Positions 1 to 5,625 of a stretch of 6,654 nucleotides of DNA are shown here, piece by piece (positions within the stretch are counted from its first letter, which is position 1; every line of letters begins with the position of its first letter). Source of the DNA: Desulfobacteraceae bacterium (GTDB lineage: Bacteria > Desulfobacterota > Desulfobacteria > Desulfobacterales > BuS5). Made by a program: the position numbers and the translations under genes. Under the pieces are notes generated by a model. That model was not told the DNA's origin and did not search any database. It saw only the letters and a list, made by a program, of their open reading frames with translations. The stretch is from assembly GCA_030592105.1 (NCBI GenBank), contig JAUVKE010000145.1, positions 1 to 6,654 of the forward strand. Reading direction: 5' to 3'.

Positions 1-1
1 A

Positions 2-631
2 TTAAAGTGGACAAAACCTGAAACAACAAAATCAAACAGTGCTTCTATGCATCTTGAAGAGATAATTACAGCAATGGAAAATGCTTATAAAAAAGGTCAA
101 AAAATTGTGCGTCTTCATACAGGCGATCCAAGTCTGTATGGTGCTATTTTTGAACAGATGGCAGAATTAAAAAAAAAAACGATACCATATACGGTTATCC
201 CCGGAGTAACCGCTGCTTTTGCTGCGGCAGCGTCCATGGGAATTGAATATACTCTTCCTGAAATCTCCCAGACCCTGATTTTAACCCGAATGGCCGGTCG
301 AACGCCTGTGCCGGAAACCGAAAAGCTGGAATTGCTTGCAAGCCATCAAAGCTCCATGGCGATTTATCTGAGTATGTCACTTGTTGATGATGTGGAAAAG
401 ATACTGAAAAAAGCTTATGGGGCAGATGCAGTCTGCGCAATAGCATTCAGGGTAAGCCAGCCCGAAGAAAAAATTATATACACACATCTGAATGAACTGG
501 CTGATACAGTCAGGAAAAATAAAATCAGCAACCATGCTCTTCTCATTGTTGGAAAAGTTCTCGAACTAAATCAAATAGAAGCAAAATCAAAGCTTTACGA
601 TAAGAATTTTTCCCATGGATATCGAAAATGA
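2..631 (+). CDS. cbiF: Cobalt-precorrin-4 C11-methyltransferase, 5'-partial
   Basis: This gene encodes the SAM-dependent methyltransferase (CbiF, called CobM in the aerobic pathway) that methylates C-11 of cobalt-precorrin-4 to give cobalt-precorrin-5A in the cytoplasm. The frame is open to the left edge, and residues such as LKWTKPE followed by NSASMHLEEI match the family before the first ATG at 47. That ATG is therefore internal, and roughly 45 N-terminal residues, including the first glycine-rich SAM loop, lie outside the window. Visible family motifs are RLHTGDPSLYGAI, the PGVTAAFAAAA loop, and YTLPEISQTLILTRMAGRTP, which is diagnostic for the C-11 enzyme. The C terminus looks complete. 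The stop overlaps the cbiG start as ATGA, suggesting translational coupling. An 11-base run of A at 169-179 lies within the coding sequence and encodes part of LKKKT. Confidence 0.95.
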   Translation, partial: LKWTKPETTKSNSASMHLEEIITAMENAYKKGQKIVRLHTGDPSLYGAIFEQMAELKKKTIPYTVIPGVTAAFAAAASMGIEYTLPEISQTLILTRMAGRTPVPETEKLELLASHQSSMAIYLSMSLVDDVEKILKKAYGADAVCAIAFRVSQPEEKIIYTHLNELADTVRKNKISNHALLIVGKVLELNQIEAKSKLYDKNFSHGYRK

Positions 632-1692
632 CAAAGCCGGCTAAAAAAAACGAACTGGCAATATGGGCTTTAACACCAAAAGGCGCTGACCTTGCCGCAA
701 AATTAGCCAAAGGACTGCAGAATGCAGACCTGCACTTTTCCTCTAATTTAAAAAAGCCTGGTGCCTCTGCTTTGAGATTCAGCAAGCTGTCCGATGCATT
801 ACAAAACTGCTTTAATAAATATCACGGGCATATCTTTATCATGTCTACCGGTATTGTAGTCCGCGTGATAGCGCCATTGATCAAAAGTAAAATCAGTGAT
901 CCGGCGGTTGTAGTGGCAGATGAAACGGGACGTCATGCTGTAAGTCTTCTTGCCGGCCATATTGGCGGTGCGAATGATCTTGCAAAAAAAGTTGCTCTGT
1001 TAATCGGGGCAGATCCTGTAATAACTACTGCCACAGATGCAAACGATCTTCCGGCCATTGATGTTTGGGCTCAAAAAAAAGGCCTTTTTATTGAAAATCC
1101 GGCGGCAATTAAAAACATCAATATGGCCATTTTAACTGACCAAAAAATAAATATTTATGATCCATCTGGCTTTTTGCACAAGTCTGAAACCATAACTGAT
1201 TTTATTCATTTTTCAGATTCTAAAGAAAAACGGTTCAATAAAGATACTCCCGGCATTTATATTAATTATCTAAAGGCTGATCTTTTGCCTGATATTCTGG
1301 TATTGCGACCCAAAATTTTAGTTGCCGGCATCGGATGCAATCGTAATACACCCATGGAAGAAATAAGGCTACACCTTGACGATGTGTTAAATCGCTTTTC
1401 CCTGGCAGCAGGAAGCCTAATGTGGATTGCAAGTATAGATTTAAAAAAGGATGAATCAGGACTGATAGCTCTTGCAAAAGAACTTGAACTTCCATTAAAA
1501 TTTTTTGGCAAAAAAGAATTAAACAGTGTAAAAAATATTAAAACGCCATCTGCTATGGTGGAAAAACATATAGGAGTAAAGAGCGTATGCGAAGCAGCAG
1601 CAATTCTGGCAGCAAAACAGGGGGAACTGATAGTGCCCAAGCAATCGACAAGGAACGTAACTGTGGCCATAGCCAAAATAGACTCTATGTAG
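628..1692 (+). CDS. cbiG: Cobalt-precorrin-5A hydrolase CbiG
   Basis: CbiG opens the delta-lactone ring of cobalt-precorrin-5A and releases acetaldehyde to give cobalt-precorrin-5B, a step specific to the anaerobic cobalamin pathway. The 354-residue product is close to the usual length of about 350. The N-terminal CbiG domain (about residues 55-135) carries the hallmark STGIVVRVIAPLI, the ADETGRHAVSLLAGHIGGAN stretch and TTATD. A variable middle region (about 140-225) follows. The C-terminal domain (about 228-350) begins with ILVAGIGCNRNTP and ends with GELIVPK and NVTVAIA. The ATG at 628 overlaps the cbiF stop by 4 bases; no strong Shine-Dalgarno precedes it, so coupled translation is likely. 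The last 106 bases overlap cobJ in another frame. The conserved GELIVPK region lies inside that overlap, so cbiG is intact to its stop. Confidence 0.97.
   Translation: MTKPAKKNELAIWALTPKGADLAAKLAKGLQNADLHFSSNLKKPGASALRFSKLSDALQNCFNKYHGHIFIMSTGIVVRVIAPLIKSKISDPAVVVADETGRHAVSLLAGHIGGANDLAKKVALLIGADPVITTATDANDLPAIDVWAQKKGLFIENPAAIKNINMAILTDQKINIYDPSGFLHKSETITDFIHFSDSKEKRFNKDTPGIYINYLKADLLPDILVLRPKILVAGIGCNRNTPMEEIRLHLDDVLNRFSLAAGSLMWIASIDLKKDESGLIALAKELELPLKFFGKKELNSVKNIKTPSAMVEKHIGVKSVCEAAAILAAKQGELIVPKQSTRNVTVAIAKIDSM
1572..1576 (+). promoter_or_regulatory. Shine-Dalgarno (AGGAG) inside cbiG that sets the cobJ start
   Basis: AGGAG lies 10 bases upstream of the ATG at 1587, inside the cbiG coding sequence. 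No other ATG, GTG or TTG occurs in the cobJ frame between 1587 and the conserved glycine-rich loop near 1689-1709, so this site supports the upstream start and the long overlap. The site could be coincidental, because the cbiG codons here encode ordinary residues (HIGVKSV). Confidence 0.5.
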
Positions 1693-2477
1693 TAGGCATC
1701 GGACCGGGCAGCCTGGATCATCTGTCAAGAAGGGCATATAAAGTTCTTGAAATGGTTGATACCATTGCCGGGTATACTACTTATACAGATCTGATACACC
1801 CTTTGATAAAGAATAAAAATATTATCAGCACACCTATGACAAAAGAAGTTGAAAGGGTCACAGCAGCAATTGATATTGCTCTTCAAGGAAAACCATGTGC
1901 TATAATTTCGAGCGGGGACCCTGGAATTTACGCTATGGCCGCTCTTGTCCTGGAAGTCTGTCAAACAAAAAAAATTACGGTCACCTCCCCTGCCCTGTCA
2001 AACCATGAGCCAGCAAGTAAATTTCATCTTACTGTTGAAATCGTGCCGGGTATACCAGCCCTGTGCTCAGGCGCTGCTCTCTTGGGAGCACCTTTGTCCC
2101 ATGATTTTGCAGCTGTAAGCTTAAGCGATCTGCTGACCCCCTGGGAGTTAATTGAGCAGCGTATTGAAGCAGCGGCAAAAGCTGATTTTGTGATAGTTAT
2201 ATATAATCCCAAAAGCAAAAAAAGGAATCAGCATCTTGAAAAAGCTCAAGAGATTATCCTGAAATATAGAGATAAAAATACGCCCGTTGGTATAGTAACC
2301 GGTGCCATGCGGAAAAACCAGGATGTTAAGATTACAACCCTTGAAAATCTTCATTCTGCATATGTAAACATGCAGACAACAGTATTCATAGGAAATAAAG
2401 CCTCAACAGTTTATAGCGACTATATGATTACTCCAAGAGGATATTCAAAAAAATATGTATTTGACGGCAAAAAATAA
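1587..2477 (+). CDS. cobJ: Precorrin-3B / cobalt-factor III C17-methyltransferase (CobJ/CbiH)
   Basis: This is a SAM-dependent methyltransferase that methylates C-17 and drives ring contraction. With CbiG next door it presumably acts as CbiH on cobalt-factor III to form cobalt-precorrin-4. Numbering from the ATG at 1587, the SAM-binding loop LYVVGIGPGS is at residues 33-42, followed by IAGYTTY (60-66), the SSGDPGIYAMA motif (108-118), a VPGIPALCSGAALLGAPLSH block (153-172) and FVIVIYNPKSKKR (201-213). The start is forced: no alternative start codon precedes the first glycine loop. This leaves a 32-residue Ser/Gly-rich extension encoded entirely within the cbiG 3' end. The family usually starts only a few residues before the LYVVG motif. 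The stretch of about 25 residues between the GDPGIYAMA helix and VPGIP (TKKITVTSPALSNHEPASKF) looks longer than is typical, and PGIPA replaces the commoner PGVTA. No ferredoxin-like C-terminal extension is present. Confidence 0.93.
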   Translation: MRSSSNSGSKTGGTDSAQAIDKERNCGHSQNRLYVVGIGPGSLDHLSRRAYKVLEMVDTIAGYTTYTDLIHPLIKNKNIISTPMTKEVERVTAAIDIALQGKPCAIISSGDPGIYAMAALVLEVCQTKKITVTSPALSNHEPASKFHLTVEIVPGIPALCSGAALLGAPLSHDFAAVSLSDLLTPWELIEQRIEAAAKADFVIVIYNPKSKKRNQHLEKAQEIILKYRDKNTPVGIVTGAMRKNQDVKITTLENLHSAYVNMQTTVFIGNKASTVYSDYMITPRGYSKKYVFDGKK

Positions 2478-2546
2478 TAAGAAGATCAGCCTGTCGATCA
2501 AATTTTATGCACAATCAATCCGACCAGGTCATATAAAGAAATAAAA

Positions 2547-3044
2547 CTATCTTTCATTCTTTGTTACGCTCGCCATGGCCTGGGATCCACCTTTTTTCCC
2601 CGGATATGACCTAATTAAAAGAACAGGATTATAAGCGTTGCTTAAAATTTTTCCAGCTACACTGCCGTAAACCCATCGTTTCATACCGGAACGACCATGA
2701 GTAGACATTACAATCAAATCTATAGAATTTTTACTCGCAAAATTTATTATGGTCTCCGCTGCATCCCCCATTTCAACAACCACATTAATCGTAAATGATT
2801 TTTCAGCACGGTTGCGGATTTTTTTTAAATAGTCATTTGCGCGCTTGGTTCTAGCATCGATCTGTTGATCTACATAAATGGCATGGTGTTCATCAATTTT
2901 TATAATTTCTTCAACCGGATGTAATACTCTCAGCAGGGTTATTTCAGCGTTACCCATCCCCGCGATGGTATACGCGGCAACCAAAGCTTTTTCGGAAAGT
3001 TCTGAGCCATCCAGCGGCACCAGGATATGGTCAATCTTATTCAT
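2547..3044 (-). CDS. Universal stress protein, UspA family (ATP-binding type)
   Basis: This is a single-domain cytoplasmic Usp protein of 165 residues with an alpha/beta Rossmann-like fold. Residues 5-14, DHILVPLDGS, form the first strand with the conserved Asp-12, and LLRVLHP marks the second strand. Near the C terminus, IDLIVMSTHGRSG then MKRWVYGSVAGKIL reproduces the family ATP-binding loop G-x2-G-x9-G-S/T, except that the first Gly is Ser, a frequent variant. NPVLLIR is the final strand. Such proteins usually bind ATP and dimerise; the specific role here is unknown. The ATG at 3044 is preceded by AGGAGT at 3051-3056 with a 6-base gap. The last 15 or so residues (GKKGGSQAMASVTKNER) are a polar tail outside the domain. 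The gene converges with cobJ, and its upstream region contains tandem hairpin repeats that may sit in its mRNA leader. Confidence 0.92.
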   Translation of the reverse strand: MNKIDHILVPLDGSELSEKALVAAYTIAGMGNAEITLLRVLHPVEEIIKIDEHHAIYVDQQIDARTKRANDYLKKIRNRAEKSFTINVVVEMGDAAETIINFASKNSIDLIVMSTHGRSGMKRWVYGSVAGKILSNAYNPVLLIRSYPGKKGGSQAMASVTKNER

Positions 3045-3082
3045 ATAATCACTCCTTTTTTATAAAACATCTGTAACTATTC

Positions 3083-3179
3083 AGCGAAACAACCGGACTC
3101 CCGGCCTCTATTTTAAGAATAACATTTTGTTACTTAGAAGCGAAACAGCCAGGCTCCCGGCCTCTATTTTAAAAATAAC
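3083..3179 (-). repeat. Tandem degenerate repeat with two stem-loops upstream of usp
   Basis: Two 41-base copies, 3083-3123 and 3139-3179, differ at only 4 positions and repeat with a 56-base period. The linkers between copies are partly alike too. On the - strand (usp mRNA sense) each copy contains a GCCGGGAG core that can fold into a 5-bp stem with a 4-base loop: GCCGG-GAGT-CCGGT in the 3083 copy and GCCGG-GAGC-CTGGC in the 3139 copy. Two of the differences swap G-C for G-U pairs and one falls in the loop, so pairing is kept. Both copies are followed by TGTTTCGCT. The function is unknown; a regulatory RNA element in the usp leader or a dispersed intergenic repeat are both possible. Confidence 0.8.
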
Positions 3180-3257
3180 GTTTACCACCGACTGAAAAGA
3201 TAGTACCATATCAGCAAACAAAGGTGATGTGAAATAGGTCGGCAAAGCACTATAGGG

Positions 3258-3285
3258 ATCATAAACCTGTCCGCCATTTTGACAC
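3258..3285 (-). promoter_or_regulatory. Candidate sigma70-type promoter for usp
   Basis: On the - strand, GTGTCA (3280-3285) matches 4 of 6 bases of the -35 consensus and is separated by 16 bases from TATGAT (3258-3263), which matches 5 of 6 of the -10. Transcription would begin near 3251 and give a leader of about 200 bases containing both stem-loop repeats. This is read by eye in an AT-rich gap, so it is a weak prediction. Confidence 0.3.
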
Positions 3286-3334
3286 ATTTACAGCAGATTT
3301 ACATGGGATTTCAGATAGTTCCGTGCCAACAAAA

Positions 3335-3354
3335 AACATTTTGTTACTTAGAAG
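3335..3354 (-). repeat. Third, truncated copy of the usp-leader repeat
   Basis: The 20 bases aacattttgttacttagaag at 3335-3354 are identical to 3121-3140, which joins the two main repeat copies. The adjoining hairpin part of the unit is not present here. It therefore looks like a decayed or partial repeat unit, about 214 bases from the matching segment and upstream of the candidate usp promoter. Confidence 0.7.
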
Positions 3355-3400
3355 AAGCTGGCATGTATATATTGAGTTTTCATGCTTAAATGCCTGAACG

Positions 3401-3416
3401 AAAAATTATAATTTTT
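3401..3416. repeat. 16-base perfect A/T palindrome beyond the CBS-ACT gene
   Basis: The sequence aaaaattataattttt is a perfect palindrome lying 14 bases beyond the CBS-ACT stop codon. A second short palindrome, gagtattactc (3421-3431), overlaps that stop. An all-A/T hairpin ending in a run of five T could contribute to weak termination of the CBS-ACT transcript, but it has no G-C stem, so this is not a convincing intrinsic terminator. Confidence 0.4.
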
Positions 3417-3429
3417 GTTTGAGTATTAC

Positions 3430-4113
3430 TCACTCCTCAAAGATCTCTCTTTTATTAGTTATAAAATCAACCACATAACGAACCCTAAGAGTCTCTTTTA
3501 ATTTTTGGAGTAATTCTGTATACTTTTCTGATTCCAAATCATATACTCGAATATACACATTCCTGTGATTTAAGGGCGCTTTTTCATAAGAACCGAGTAT
3601 ACTCGCAATCCTGCAGCCAAAGTCACGCATTATTTTAACAATTTTTCCAATATTCCCGGCTTGATCCTCAACACTAAACGCAAACAAATAACCTTTTTTG
3701 TCACTTCCAGTTAAGGATATCAAGACCTTCAATGCATCACTCCGATTAATAATGCCGATCATTTTTCCATCATTATCCATAACAGGTGCACCGGATATTT
3801 TGTTGTTCAAAAGAATTTCCGCCGCCTCCTGCATGGTATATTCGTATGGAATGGTTACAGGGTGCGGTGTCATGACATCCCTTACCTTAATTTCCGAAGC
3901 CAAAGATATCGCCTCATTAATATCGAGGGGCATTTTATCGGAAACTGAAGCCCTTTTTATATCTCTGTCTGTAATAATACCGACTAATTTTTGATTGTCC
4001 ATCACAGGGAGTGTATTAACCTTGCATTCTTTTTGAAGATTAATCGCCTTTTGGAGAGATGCATCTGCATCAATTGAAAAGACTAAAGTATTCATCCAAT
4101 GTTTTACCAGCAT
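3430..4113 (-). CDS. CBS-CBS-ACT domain protein, AcuB-like
   Basis: This 227-residue soluble protein has two CBS motifs followed by an ACT domain, the architecture of AcuB-like proteins. CBS1 (about residues 1-62) contains VNTLPVMDNQKLVGIITDRDIKRA, with the ribose-contact pattern T48-x-x-D51 intact. CBS2 (about 76-135) contains VRDVMTPHPVTI, KISGAPVMD and GIINRSD, where Asn-123 replaces the usual Thr/Ser but Asp-126 is kept. The ACT domain (about 141-215) begins GYLFAFSVEDQAGNIGKI. CBS pairs generally bind adenine nucleotides and ACT domains bind amino acids or similar ligands, so a ligand-responsive regulatory role is inferred; the target is unknown. The assignment to acetoin utilisation is not supported, as no acu genes are nearby. 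The ATG at 4113 follows a strong AAGGAGG (4121-4127) with a 7-base gap. The usp gene lies 385 bases downstream on the same strand. Confidence 0.92.
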   Translation of the reverse strand: MLVKHWMNTLVFSIDADASLQKAINLQKECKVNTLPVMDNQKLVGIITDRDIKRASVSDKMPLDINEAISLASEIKVRDVMTPHPVTIPYEYTMQEAAEILLNNKISGAPVMDNDGKMIGIINRSDALKVLISLTGSDKKGYLFAFSVEDQAGNIGKIVKIMRDFGCRIASILGSYEKAPLNHRNVYIRVYDLESEKYTELLQKLKETLRVRYVVDFITNKREIFEE

Positions 4114-4542
4114 TCTACTACCTCCTTATTTATATGACCCATCCTTCCCAGGTTCCAGATTTAGTTCATAAACAGCAGCCTCGAGATTTTTGTAATTGTA
4201 AAACCATTTTTTTAACCCGGCGAAAAGATCCGAGTATTTTTTATAAAATATCACCCCGCCTATAAATTTTCAGATAATTAATGATAGCGCAAAAAAATGC
4301 CAAAATAACATTGCCGTTTTTTATATGCTAACCATCTGACATAACACTAATTTATTTGACAAACCTTTCTGCTAAATTAAAAGCAAAAGAATAATCTGTC
4401 AATTTCCCTTACAAGATATAAAAAAAATATTCAATTCGTAGAAGTGACCTTTATAAAACTTTTCCCGTGGATCCTGATAATTTATAGATTATTCATTTTT
4501 AATCCATTGGTCCATAAATTTTCAGTAGTGTCCAGTTAGAAT
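4114..4542. other. AT-rich 429-base intergenic region with no credible gene
   Basis: This gap separates the radical SAM stop from the CBS-ACT start. On the - strand the longest ATG-started frames I found in 4250-4542 are about 8-13 codons, so no precursor peptide for the radical SAM enzyme is evident. It holds a candidate promoter (4374-4402), a 12-base direct repeat ataaattttcag at 4262-4273 and 4514-4525, and related palindromes at 4479-4490 and 4540-4551. If the promoter is real, the CBS-ACT mRNA has a leader of about 250 bases in which I recognise no known riboswitch. Confidence 0.7.
4374..4402 (-). promoter_or_regulatory. Candidate sigma70-type promoter for the CBS-ACT gene
   Basis: On the - strand a perfect TTGACA (4397-4402) is followed after 17 bases by TAATTT (4374-4379), a poor -10 match (3 of 6). 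The overlapping TTTAAT is a better -10 match (5 of 6) but at a 15-base spacing. Transcription would start near 4367. This is moderate evidence at best, given the AT-rich background. Confidence 0.35.
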
Positions 4543-4551
4543 CTATAGATT
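4479..4551. repeat. Pair of near-identical A/T palindromes at the radical SAM 3' end
   Basis: The perfect palindrome aatctatagatt (4540-4551) overlaps the radical SAM stop codon, and an 11-of-12 match, aatttatagatt, lies at 4479-4490. Between them is ataaattttcag followed by tagtgtccagttag, which recalls insertion-sequence ends, but no transposase or clear terminal repeat pair is visible. The pair may be a decayed mobile-element end or chance. Confidence 0.3.
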
Positions 4552-5607
4552 TTCCAGTTTTATATCTGAACCTCTAAGGTTCCATTCTTCGAAAGGATGT
4601 TTTTTTGTATCCAACACAGGTGGATAACAAGATACAGGCTGTAAAAGTTCACCAAACTCATCATTACACTTTTCTTTGAGAAAATTCCTTGTTTTATGAC
4701 AAAGTTGACATTCATCAAAATAACTATCCTGGGGCACAAAGCCTCTGGCAACAGCAAGATTTTTCAGACCAAGAGGACCTTTTTCCCTGAGTATTTTAAC
4801 TATCTGACCTGGATCATGGAAATAACGGTAAAAGATCTCTCTTAAACTATTATCATAAAGATTTCCCAGGGATACCCCAAAACACCCATCAACATAACCA
4901 GCAGGATCGATTGAAACCATGGAGGGACATTCAGGATCAAGCATACCGAGTTTCACCTCCCAGCATTTGCGATCAAGTTTTTTATTTACCTGCAACTCGT
5001 CGGGAATAAGAAATGCTCCTCTTCCATGCGGACTGACAAAAGTCTCAATGGCATATACATTGGCGTCCCATACCTTTTTGCGAATTAAATTTGTTTGACG
5101 ATTAACACCACAGTCATAAGAGAAATAACCAAGATATGTTGAAACTACATTAACTGAAAATCTGGCGCCTGCCTGCACTTCAATATTACCGGCAGTTATT
5201 ATGTTCATCACATTATCCAGAGGTACTGTTTGTTGATGAAATCCATCCGCACTGACCCACATACTGCCCAACCCGAGTTTTAAAAGAATCCGCAGCTTTT
5301 CGCGAGCTTTGTCAACATTAGAAGCCCATCCGGCATTAGTGGACAACGAAAACATATGTATACCGTTTTTTTTCAATTGATCAATACATTCCAGCATTGT
5401 ATCAAAATAATAAAAAGGCTCCCCACCGGCAAAATTTATACTTCTGATATTGTGCATCCCGGAGATGCTGAGCAGTGCTTCACCCAAAAGCCCCGGGTCG
5501 AGTGGCTTATAATTATCATCTCTTGGAAAATAGAAACAGTGCGGACATTTACAGTTACATTTCATGCCCAGTAAAATACTTAAACTGCTAAGATTTTTTA
5601 AAATCAT
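4543..5607 (-). CDS. Radical SAM protein with SPASM-like C-terminal domain
   Basis: This 354-residue enzyme has the radical SAM [4Fe-4S] motif CX3CX2C at Cys-17, Cys-21 and Cys-24 (an extra Cys-19 lies between), the SAM-binding FAGGEPF at 59-65, and further barrel motifs LSTNAGW (88-94) and VSADGFHQQ (118-126). The C-terminal part resembles a SPASM/Twitch domain: Cys-227 X9 Gly X4 Cys-242, then SLGNLYDNSLREIF, then Cys-300 X2 Cys-303 and Cys-314, with Cys-215 nearby. It therefore probably binds at least one auxiliary Fe-S cluster, although the last cysteines do not match the canonical SPASM spacing. The substrate is unknown; SPASM relatives modify peptides, proteins or small molecules. The ATG at 5607 sits 18 bases after the acyl-CoA dehydrogenase stop with only a weak AGAAAG site, so the two are probably co-transcribed. 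The tail after residue 330 (DTKKHPFEEWNLRG) matches nothing I recognise. Confidence 0.9.
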   Translation of the reverse strand: MILKNLSSLSILLGMKCNCKCPHCFYFPRDDNYKPLDPGLLGEALLSISGMHNIRSINFAGGEPFYYFDTMLECIDQLKKNGIHMFSLSTNAGWASNVDKAREKLRILLKLGLGSMWVSADGFHQQTVPLDNVMNIITAGNIEVQAGARFSVNVVSTYLGYFSYDCGVNRQTNLIRKKVWDANVYAIETFVSPHGRGAFLIPDELQVNKKLDRKCWEVKLGMLDPECPSMVSIDPAGYVDGCFGVSLGNLYDNSLREIFYRYFHDPGQIVKILREKGPLGLKNLAVARGFVPQDSYFDECQLCHKTRNFLKEKCNDEFGELLQPVSCYPPVLDTKKHPFEEWNLRGSDIKLENL

Positions 5608-5625
5608 GATTATCTTTCTATATAT

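Noticed and set aside
47..49. ATG at 47 as the start of cbiF
   Set aside because: The open frame upstream to base 2 encodes family-like residues ending NSAS before MHLEEI, so this Met is internal and the gene is cut by the window edge.
1266..1721. 151-codon - strand frame antisense to cbiG
   Set aside because: It lies wholly opposite conserved cbiG and cobJ coding sequence and its product shows no family features.
2478..2546. Intrinsic terminator between convergent cobJ and usp
   Set aside because: Only a 4-bp gatc stem and a short gacc-a-ggtc palindrome are present, without a T tract, so no terminator can be supported.
3313..3328. Sigma54-like TGGCAC on the - strand upstream of usp
   Set aside because: The -24 element is perfect, but the -12 position reads TATCT instead of TTGCA and lacks the essential GC.
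3083..3354. CRISPR array
   Set aside because: Only two full copies exist, they are imperfect, the spacing is irregular for the third, and no cas gene is present.
4059..4265. 68-codon + strand frame across the CBS-ACT start
   Set aside because: It is antisense to the CBS-ACT coding start and Shine-Dalgarno, and the product has no recognisable motif.
4356..4361. TTGACA on the + strand as a promoter
   Set aside because: No acceptable -10 occurs at 16-18 bases, and there is no + strand gene downstream to be transcribed.
4250..4542. Precursor peptide gene for the radical SAM enzyme
   Set aside because: The - strand frames starting with ATG are at most about 13 codons and lack ribosome-binding sites, so no peptide substrate is supported here.
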